Shown: in pieces, positions 7,213 to 14,042 of the stretch
How positions within the stretch are numbered: position 1 is the first letter of the stretch
Layout of the letters: each line of letters opens with the position of its first letter
Assembly: GCA_047619485.1 (NCBI GenBank)
Contig: JBLHKE010000114.1
Coordinates: forward strand, 1-14,042
Source of the DNA: JBLHKE01 sp047619485
Lineage (GTDB): Bacteria; Verrucomicrobiota; Verrucomicrobiia; Verrucomicrobiales; DEV007
Reading direction: 5' to 3'
Length of the DNA: 14,042 nucleotides
Notes under the pieces: model-generated
The model's input: only the letters and a program-made list of their open reading frames with translations
Databases searched by the model: none
Told to the model about the DNA's origin: nothing
Program-made: the position numbers and the translations under genes

Positions 7213-10200
7213 ATGAAGAAGTTCCCCCCGCTCCGATCACTCTTTCTTTGTGCCTTGCTGGCGCCTTTTTTGCCAAGCTCGCTGCAAGCCGAACAGATCA
7301 TTTTCTCCGAGATCATGTATCATCCGGCAGGTGCGCTGCCCGAGTTTATCGAAATCGAAAACCTCACGACCACTCCGTTTGATATCGCCAACTGGAAATT
7401 TTCCGATGGCATCGACTACGAGTTCCCGGCCTTTAACTCCGGAGATTCCCAAGCGGCTTTTCTGAAGCCCTTCGAACGCATTCTTGTCAGCCCGGTCAAT
7501 GAGGCAACTTTGCGCGCCGCCTATTCGATTCCCGTCACCACACGCATCTTCGGCCCGTATACAGGCAATCTAAACAACGGTGGTGAGCGCCTTTCTCTTG
7601 ATGACAAGAACGGCGTCACGCGATCTACGCTGAACTACAGCGACGGCCGCAAGTGGCCTGCGGCAGCGGACGGAGCGGGGCACAGCCTCGTCGTGATCGA
7701 CAAAGACTGCCTCAACGACGATTACCGCAACTGGGTCTTTAGCACCAGCCGAGGCGGCACCCCCGGCTCTGCAGAAGTGCTCGAGGCGGAGGAATCTTAT
7801 CCGAACCCCGAGGTCAATCTCTCCACGGGAATCCCTTTTGTGAACTACGGCGACAAATGGGCGTTCCACGATCAGAACGACAATCTCGGTACGACCTGGA
7901 AAGATGTCGGTTACAACTTCAGTACGCATCCTGGATGGACGCTTGAAGGCGACGCCGGGAACATTGGCGGGCTGTATGGTTTCGAGACATCGGCCGTTCC
8001 GGCGCCCGGCATGCGGACGCCGATGCTCAATAGTAGTACTGCCGCCAACCACATCACCTACTATTTCCGCAAATCGTTCATCTACAATGGTAGCATCGGC
8101 GCCGGCGTGAATGTCACCCTCGACATGGTCAACGATGACAGTGCGACTTTCTATCTCAATGGCACACCGATCGGAGGTGTAGGAATTGCCGCCAATGCCG
8201 ATTGGAAAGCCTCCGCCTCGCGTACGGTGGGCGAAGCCGTAGAGGAACTCGGGGTGGCGACCGCCAGCGGCTCCAATCTGGTCATCGGGACCAACTTAAT
8301 CGCCGCCGAAGTCCACCAGACGAACAACAGTAGTTCCGACTGCGTTTTCGGCGCGCGCCTGAGCATCTCCGCGCCGAGCGCGCCGAGCATCGTCATCAAC
8401 GAGGTGCTGCCCGCAGGTGCTGGCAGCGGATTTCTCGAGTTCTTTAACCCAACCGGCAGTGCCATCGACCTTGGTGGCTACTACCTCAGCGACACGCCTG
8501 GCAACCTGACAAAGTTCCAGATCCCGGGTTCGTTGAACGTCCTCGCATCTGGCATCGCCTCGGTCGGATTTACCGAGTCGAATCTCACCATCTCCGACCC
8601 GACCGTCGTCTACCTCACCGATCCGAATGGCACCACCGTCGTCAACGCCATCAATACCAACATGCCACTCGACGGGCGCTCGCTCGGGCGCAAGCCGGAC
8701 GGTGGCGGCAGCTGGTTCCTCTTCACCAACTCAACGCGCGACAGCGCCAACTCGAGCGCCAGTGCCGGTAGTCTCGCCGGCATCCTGACATTGAGCGAAA
8801 TCGCCTTCGATGCGGGCACCGATGAAGCGGTTTTCGTTGAGCTCCACAACGCTGGCGCCGCCTCACTCAAGCTCTCCGGCCTGTCGATCGCCTCAGCACT
8901 CGATTTCAGCGACAAGGTAGCACTGACCGGCAGCATTGGTTCTGGAGCTTACACCAGCGTCGACGTGCCATTCGTCGGCAACAGCTTCCCTCTGTTCCTG
9001 ATTGACTCGAACGACAACGTCATCTCCGCGATGGTGATCGATCGACCGTCGGGCGGCCGTGATTCGGTCCAGACCTATCCGGCCGGATCGGACGAGTGGT
9101 TCTCGACTCCGACCGCCACCCGCGACGCCGCCAACAACCCGGCGCGTACCGAGGACATCGTCATCAACGAAATCATGTATGACACCCCGGCGAAACACCG
9201 CCAAGGCGAATACGTCGAACTCTACAACCGCGGTGGTGTGAGTGTCGATATCTCCGGCTGGAAATTCGCCGACGGCATCAACTTCACCATCCCTCCCGGG
9301 ACTTCGATCTCTGCCGGTGGTTACTTGGTTGTTGTCTCGGACAGTGCCTATATGACCGAGACCTACGGCGGCATCCCGATGGTAGGTGATTTCTCAGGAC
9401 AGCTTTCCAACGGCGGCGAACTGGTACGCATCGAAGACGCCTTCGGCAATCTTGCCGACGAGGTTCACTACATGCCGAGCGGCGACTGGCCGGAGCTTGC
9501 CGATGGCGACGGCGCAAGCATGGAACTACGTCACCCAGACATGGAGAACCACATCTCCACAGCTTGGGCGGACAGTGACGAGAGCGCAAAGAGCACGATG
9601 CAACACTACTCGGTCAGCGGTCAGTATCTCCAAAACAACAGCCGCGGCGGCACCGACGATTACAGGGAGTTGCACTTCCACCTCGTCGGCGATGCCTACG
9701 TCATCCTCGAGAACATCCTGGTGCGCAAGAACGGTACTGGCACCAACTTTGTCACCAACGGCACCACGCATGCCACCAATGGCTCGAGCGCTAGCGGTTG
9801 GCTCGCGCAGGGGACGCACTGGGCGAGCTTCGTGCAATCCGGCCAGCTGCACTTGATCTGCGACGGGCACGGTGACCAAAAAGCCAACCGGGCCGAGATC
9901 GACATCACCGGCATCGCCGACAATGATCAGCTCACCATCGAGTTTGATGCCCGCTGGATCTACGGCCGTCCGCGTCTCATCGCACAGACTTGGGATCACT
10001 CGGTCGGTAAGCCGTTCCTCCTCGACGTGCCGAACAAGCTCGGCACACCCGGAGCTGCCAACTCTCAACTCGAGGCTTCAAGCTCCCCAGCGGTCAGCGA
10101 GATTGTGCACAGTCCTGCCGTTCCCACCTCATCGGATCCGGTCACAGTGACAGCAAAGATCAGCGGCACAGCGGCCTCCGTGAACCTCGTGCACCGCCTT

Positions 10201-13200
10201 GACAACAACAACGGCAACGGCAGCTGGCAGAACCTCGCTATGAGCGACGACGGTTTCACCGGTGGCGATGAGGTCGCGGGCGACAGCATCTACTCGGCGA
10301 CCCTAACACAATATCAAAACGACAATGCCATCGTGCAGTTCTATGTCGAGGCTGCCGGTTCCGGCGGGGTCACCACCACCCAGCCAAAACTCGGAGCTGA
10401 TCGTCCGGCGATGTATGTCGTCGACAACAGCAGCATCCCCTCGGACTTGCGCATCCAGCGCTTCGTGGTTTCACAGTACGACCGCGACGCCATCAGCAGC
10501 ACTGGCTACAGCTCGAAGTACCAGTACGATTTCCCGCGTATGTCGAACCACTACTTCAATTCCACCTTCATCTCCAACGAGCGAAAGATTTTTTACAACG
10601 CTGAGATCCGTAAGAGCGGCAGCCCGTTCACCCGCTCCAGCGATAGCGGTCTCAACCACGGCAAGTGGAAGCTCCCCGCCGACCGCTATTTCCGTGACCA
10701 GCGCAAGCGCGTCATCGACCCCTCCACAGACTACAACGACCGCATGGGGCGCTACTTTCTCTACCTGCTCGGCCACCCGACTAACGAGAACGAATGGGTA
10801 CGCACCGTCATCAACGGCAGCAACGCCAGCGTGCGCGAGGACATGGAGCCGATCGCCGGCGACTACATCAACCGCAATTTCGAAAACGGCGGGAACAGCA
10901 CGCTGCTGCGCATCGATGACGAGTGGTGGTTCGAGGACTTCAATAGCAATGGCACCGCTCCGCGTGGCTCGCGCAATGCCGACTGGACTTACAAGAACAC
11001 CGAAGAGCCGATCCGCTACCAGAGCGAGTGGCTGATGCGTTCGCGCGAGACAGCCTACGATTACTCCAGCTTCATCGGATTCGTGAAGACGCTCAACCAG
11101 AACGGCACCGAGGCCGATCTCAATCGCATCATGGATCACAAGCTCTGCGGCCTCAACGCGGCGGTGCGCGGTTATGATGCCGAGTGGGATACCTTCTCCG
11201 TCCAGCGCGGCAAGAACGGCTATTTCTTGCGCAAGCCCGACGGGCTCTGGATGCTCGCGCACTGGGACGGAGACCGTGCCTTCGGAAATACGAATCAGAA
11301 TTTCACATCCAACTCAAACGGCACCCGCACCTACTTCGACAAGCCGTATTTCCGCCGCCATATGAACTACTACCTGACCGAGTTGGTGGACAAACACACC
11401 GAGAACTCCGTTCGCACTAGCGCCTGGATGTCGGCTGAACAGACGTCGGTCGCCACCCCCTCGTTTCCAACCAGCAAGTTCACCAATTGGTTCTCCGGCC
11501 GCAAAACCAGCACATTAAACTTTATCGGTTCGGCCTACTCAACCAGCTTCAACGTCACCACCACCGGGGGCACCACCAGCGCCGACTTCCGCACAATTTC
11601 AGGGACAGCCCCGTCCGAGGTGTTCGACATCCGCGTGCTAGAGCGCCCGGAAGGTGTCGTCGAATGGGCAGGCACAACCGGCTGGACGATCTGCGACCTG
11701 TGGCTCGCCAATGGCCTGAACACCTTCACCATCCAAGGACTCGACCGCGAGGGCAAGGTCGTCCAGACGGATAGTTACTCGATCACCAAGAGCGACAACG
11801 CACCGCCGGTGGTAGCATTCTCCAGCAACCCCGGCAGCCTCAACCTCGGGGTCTCGGAAACGCTACTGCTCGACGCGATCGGAAGCTTCGACCCCGAGGG
11901 AGGCGCGCTCACCTACGCCTGGTCGGTCGCACCGACACTCAATGTGCAACTCATCGACAACGGGGTCACCGCCGGCGCTACCTTCGCCCGGCCAGGCCTT
12001 TTCGAGTTCACCCTCACCGCCACCGACCCGCAGAACAACTCCACCGCCGTGACACGCGAGGTCGCAGTCTACAACATCAACGATTTCAGCACCTTCGGTG
12101 ATCCGGTCTTGCCGTCGATCTACAATTTCGAAGATCTAGAAATCCGCGACAACTACTCACCGAGCACGTGGGCTTCGATCGAGGACAATCCTGGCAACCT
12201 CGTCCTCCAGGTTGAGGACGACAGCGCCAAGCCATTGCGTTTCACCGCCCCGACCTTCCCAAAAATGTTGCGCGACATCCCAGCATCTGACGATTTCTCG
12301 CTCCACACCGACCTCGAGCTCATCACCCGCCAGTTCGGTAATTTCCACACCGGCCTCACCGTCGAGATGACGGAGTTCGGACAAGAGCGCAACTACTACT
12401 TCGGCATCGAAGACGGAGACACGCTCGCCGTGAAGAGAGTCACGCCGACGAACTCGATCACTACCTACGCTACGATCCCGTGGGACGACAAACGCGTCAA
12501 GCTGCGCATCCGCCGCTCCGGTAACTCGATATTGTTCGACTACCGGGTCGATGATGTCTGGATCACACTCTACACTCGCTCGCTCGCGGGCAGTTCGACC
12601 GCGTCCGAGGGTGGTATCTTTACCTACACCGGCACCGCGCAACGCATCGGCACCGAGTTCGATTTCCTCATGCTCATCGACCCGAATTCCGGCTCCGACG
12701 TGCTCGACTTCCTGCGCATCACCGAGCTGATGTACAACCCCATCGGCGGCGGCACGCTCGAGTTCATCGAGTTCCTCAACACCGGCCCGACCTCGATCGA
12801 CATCACCGGTTCGAGCTTCAGCGACGGCCAGCCGTTCACCACCTTCCCATTCCCGAGCACAACCCTCGCGCCTGGCGAATATGATCTAATCGTGGCAGAC
12901 ACCGCAGCGTTCACCGCTGAATACGGCGAAGGTTTCAACATCATCGGTGAGTGGCTAACCGACGCTCTCAGCAACGGCGGCGAACGCATCGTGTTCCGTG
13001 ATCCACTCGGCAACGTCATCCACGACTTCAGCTACGACGACGTCGCGCCGTGGCCGACTGTCGCTGACGGCAGCGGTCCGTCGCTCGAGGTGATCGACAC
13101 CGAGGGCGACTACAACGACCCGCTCAACTGGCGATCCACCATCAGCGGCGGCACGCCTGGCACGCCGCCTTCGCTCGACCCGGATGGCGACGGCCTGAGC

Positions 13201-13554
13201 GATAGCGAGGAGGCTACGCTCGGCACCGATCCGAACAACCCCGACACAGACGGCGACGGATCGGACGATGGCACCGAGGTACTCGCGGGCACTGATCCGC
13301 TCAACTCAAGCTCGCTGTTCGAGATCACCAGCGTTTCCAAAGCACCAGTGACCGGCCATGTCACGGTCACCTGGACGAGTGTTCCTGGGAAAAACTACCG
13401 CTTCGAATACAGCTTCGACCTTGAGGTTGGGAGCTGGCTCGACGTTGATGCTGGCGTCATCATCCCATCCGGCGGCTTAACCACATTCTACACGGACACT
13501 GCGCCTCCGGCGGGTGACCTGCATCGATTCTACCGCGCGGTTGTCGAACAGTAG
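7213..13554 (+). CDS. Giant secreted lamin-tail / CotH kinase-like multidomain protein
   Basis: From ATG 7213 the product is 2113 residues. This start gives a clean signal peptide (MKKFPPLRSLFLCALLAPFL, cleavage near LQA/EQ at 26-27), whereas the upstream GTG at 7162 would bury it; no strong Shine-Dalgarno is visible. Domains, approximately: lamin-tail 27-190 (IIFSEIMYHPAG, GGTPGS); a beta-sandwich 196-386; lamin-tail-like 390-516 and 522-641; a fourth lamin-tail 647-817 (IVINEIMYD) followed by a sandwich insert that ends in GTPGAANS near 950; Ig-like 959-1070; CotH-like kinase core about 1073-1430 with EIRKSGSPFTR, GKWKLP and the metal-binding-type HWDGDRAFGN (W1351, D1352, D1354); Ig-like 1443-1530; PKD-like 1532-1622; a DUF1349/LamG-like sandwich 1625-1826; a last lamin-tail 1830-1985; Asp-rich calcium-type repeats 1989-2034 (DPDGDGLSDSEE, DTDGDGSDDG); and a C-terminal domain 2035-2113. 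Bacillus CotH is a protein kinase acting on coat proteins; activity here is unproven. No lesions in 6.3 kb. Confidence 0.93.
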   Translation: MKKFPPLRSLFLCALLAPFLPSSLQAEQIIFSEIMYHPAGALPEFIEIENLTTTPFDIANWKFSDGIDYEFPAFNSGDSQAAFLKPFERILVSPVNEATLRAAYSIPVTTRIFGPYTGNLNNGGERLSLDDKNGVTRSTLNYSDGRKWPAAADGAGHSLVVIDKDCLNDDYRNWVFSTSRGGTPGSAEVLEAEESYPNPEVNLSTGIPFVNYGDKWAFHDQNDNLGTTWKDVGYNFSTHPGWTLEGDAGNIGGLYGFETSAVPAPGMRTPMLNSSTAANHITYYFRKSFIYNGSIGAGVNVTLDMVNDDSATFYLNGTPIGGVGIAANADWKASASRTVGEAVEELGVATASGSNLVIGTNLIAAEVHQTNNSSSDCVFGARLSISAPSAPSIVINEVLPAGAGSGFLEFFNPTGSAIDLGGYYLSDTPGNLTKFQIPGSLNVLASGIASVGFTESNLTISDPTVVYLTDPNGTTVVNAINTNMPLDGRSLGRKPDGGGSWFLFTNSTRDSANSSASAGSLAGILTLSEIAFDAGTDEAVFVELHNAGAASLKLSGLSIASALDFSDKVALTGSIGSGAYTSVDVPFVGNSFPLFLIDSNDNVISAMVIDRPSGGRDSVQTYPAGSDEWFSTPTATRDAANNPARTEDIVINEIMYDTPAKHRQGEYVELYNRGGVSVDISGWKFADGINFTIPPGTSISAGGYLVVVSDSAYMTETYGGIPMVGDFSGQLSNGGELVRIEDAFGNLADEVHYMPSGDWPELADGDGASMELRHPDMENHISTAWADSDESAKSTMQHYSVSGQYLQNNSRGGTDDYRELHFHLVGDAYVILENILVRKNGTGTNFVTNGTTHATNGSSASGWLAQGTHWASFVQSGQLHLICDGHGDQKANRAEIDITGIADNDQLTIEFDARWIYGRPRLIAQTWDHSVGKPFLLDVPNKLGTPGAANSQLEASSSPAVSEIVHSPAVPTSSDPVTVTAKISGTAASVNLVHRLDNNNGNGSWQNLAMSDDGFTGGDEVAGDSIYSATLTQYQNDNAIVQFYVEAAGSGGVTTTQPKLGADRPAMYVVDNSSIPSDLRIQRFVVSQYDRDAISSTGYSSKYQYDFPRMSNHYFNSTFISNERKIFYNAEIRKSGSPFTRSSDSGLNHGKWKLPADRYFRDQRKRVIDPSTDYNDRMGRYFLYLLGHPTNENEWVRTVINGSNASVREDMEPIAGDYINRNFENGGNSTLLRIDDEWWFEDFNSNGTAPRGSRNADWTYKNTEEPIRYQSEWLMRSRETAYDYSSFIGFVKTLNQNGTEADLNRIMDHKLCGLNAAVRGYDAEWDTFSVQRGKNGYFLRKPDGLWMLAHWDGDRAFGNTNQNFTSNSNGTRTYFDKPYFRRHMNYYLTELVDKHTENSVRTSAWMSAEQTSVATPSFPTSKFTNWFSGRKTSTLNFIGSAYSTSFNVTTTGGTTSADFRTISGTAPSEVFDIRVLERPEGVVEWAGTTGWTICDLWLANGLNTFTIQGLDREGKVVQTDSYSITKSDNAPPVVAFSSNPGSLNLGVSETLLLDAIGSFDPEGGALTYAWSVAPTLNVQLIDNGVTAGATFARPGLFEFTLTATDPQNNSTAVTREVAVYNINDFSTFGDPVLPSIYNFEDLEIRDNYSPSTWASIEDNPGNLVLQVEDDSAKPLRFTAPTFPKMLRDIPASDDFSLHTDLELITRQFGNFHTGLTVEMTEFGQERNYYFGIEDGDTLAVKRVTPTNSITTYATIPWDDKRVKLRIRRSGNSILFDYRVDDVWITLYTRSLAGSSTASEGGIFTYTGTAQRIGTEFDFLMLIDPNSGSDVLDFLRITELMYNPIGGGTLEFIEFLNTGPTSIDITGSSFSDGQPFTTFPFPSTTLAPGEYDLIVADTAAFTAEYGEGFNIIGEWLTDALSNGGERIVFRDPLGNVIHDFSYDDVAPWPTVADGSGPSLEVIDTEGDYNDPLNWRSTISGGTPGTPPSLDPDGDGLSDSEEATLGTDPNNPDTDGDGSDDGTEVLAGTDPLNSSSLFEITSVSKAPVTGHVTVTWTSVPGKNYRFEYSFDLEVGSWLDVDAGVIIPSGGLTTFYTDTAPPAGDLHRFYRAVVEQ

Positions 13555-13669
13555 ATATACATTGCTCCGATCGCTGGAAGTATTAAACAATGGCAAAGGG
13601 GAGCGTTCCCGCACCGGTTTGATCAAGACATTGGGCGGGGAGATTCGGTGTGGACACCGCAATGCCCAC
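13555..13669. other. Gap after the large gene, nothing recognised
   Basis: These 115 bp hold no credible gene, and only a weak GGGA-GCG-TTCCC hairpin near 13599-13611 without a T-run. I do not call a terminator. Confidence 0.3.
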
Positions 13670-14042
13670 TCAGTCGGCGGAGTAAACTGGCAAGTCGTCG
13701 CCGGGCTTTGGGTCGCCGTCGAGCACGAGCACCCAGTCATCGTCGAGCTGGAGTTCTGGAGCCTGCCAGATCGGCTCTACACCACACCACCATTCGGCTG
13801 GTGGTGCCTCGGCCTCGTCGGTTCAGCCTCACTGTAGCGGGACGGCGAGCGGCTCCATGATCTCGATGTCGTAGGGCGGATCCGGGGGTGGCGGCTGGAC
13901 GGGTATTCCGGAGGCGTCTATCAATGATCCAGGCGGTGGGATGGGCTACTCGCATAGCCTAGTGGAAAATCTCGACTTGAGCGGGATCGGCGAAGGGAAA
14001 TTCAGCGACTTCGATGGATGCGTTGGCTGACACAGATGGAGA
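13670..14042 (-). pseudogene. Decayed reading frame of unknown function, cut by the window edge
   Basis: On the minus strand, several protein-like stretches follow each other. First comes SANASIEVAEFPFADPAQVE (near the right edge), then after a frame change GSLIDASGIPVQPPPPDPPY followed by DIEIMEPLAVPLQ, a stop, one codon, another stop, and then in the same frame EAEAPPAEWWCGVEPIWQAP, ELQLDDDWVLVLDGDPKPGD and DLPVYSAD ending at the TGA complementary to 13670-13672. The acidic, Pro- and Trp-containing composition looks like a real protein broken by two stops and a frameshift. A competing plus-strand frame (13514-13837) overlaps the end of the large gene and looks like the shadow. The beginning of the gene lies beyond the window. 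I recognise no family. Confidence 0.35.

Noticed and set aside
10471..11262. 263-codon minus-strand open frame inside the large gene
   Set aside because: It is antisense to the CotH core in the high-GC phase, has repetitive Val/Ala/Asp composition, and shows no motif.
13785..13806. CACCACC/GGTGGTG hairpin as a terminator for the large gene
   Set aside because: It lies over 200 bp downstream, has no T-run, and is explained by CCA and TGG codons in the minus-strand frame.
1..14042. Search for a CRISPR array, tRNA, rRNA, toxin-antitoxin pair, integron attC or phage genes
   Set aside because: No regularly spaced repeats, no cloverleaf and no typical gene pair were seen. The palindromic elements lack attC core sites and are better explained by terminal repeats with CTAG duplications.

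Overview
The window looks like a chromosomal stretch from a GC-rich Gram-negative bacterium. My best guess is the Verrucomicrobiota. The reasons are the style of its secreted proteins (lamin-tail and CotH domains, LamG, choice-of-anchor D, a thrombospondin-3-like calcium repeat, and a short beta-rich C-terminal domain) together with a DUF805 protein and an M42-type peptidase relic. There is no rRNA or housekeeping marker, so the phylum is an inference.

Layout. Positions 1-1252 (+) hold a dead M42-family peptidase gene with two in-frame stops and a 159-bp palindromic MITE-like insertion. A DUF805 membrane protein (1259-1663, -) runs convergent with it, 6 bp away. Positions 1723-2695 (+) hold an unrecognised reading frame whose stop overlaps, as ATGA, the start of what looks like a broken small membrane-protein gene. 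An intact secreted calcineurin-like metallophosphoesterase follows (2770-4344, +). It converges on a secreted PPC / choice-of-anchor D / LamG protein (4528-6348, -), with a GC-rich hairpin between them at 4411-4441. Positions 6349-7212 form a mosaic: one solo element end, a decayed zinc-ribbon gene, a second 159-bp palindromic element, and about 190 bp I cannot explain. The dominant feature is an intact 6.3-kb gene (7213-13554, +) for a secreted protein of about 2113 residues. It has several lamin-tail domains, a CotH-like kinase core, Ig/PKD-like modules and a calcium-type repeat. From 13670 to the right edge (-) there is probably another decayed gene.

How it fits together. Three intact genes encode exported proteins of a cell-surface or extracellular type. 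Two of them, the LamG protein and the CotH/lamin-tail protein, are transcribed divergently from the mosaic and end in the same C-terminal domain of about 75-80 residues, which suggests shared localisation. The remainder is unusually decayed: at least two clear pseudogenes, two possible ones, and two non-autonomous palindromic elements that both sit at CTAG targets and are both 159 bp long. I see no CRISPR array, tRNA, rRNA, prophage, or defence or biosynthetic operon. The most interesting material is the giant CotH/lamin-tail protein and the element family that may have packaged a zinc-ribbon gene.
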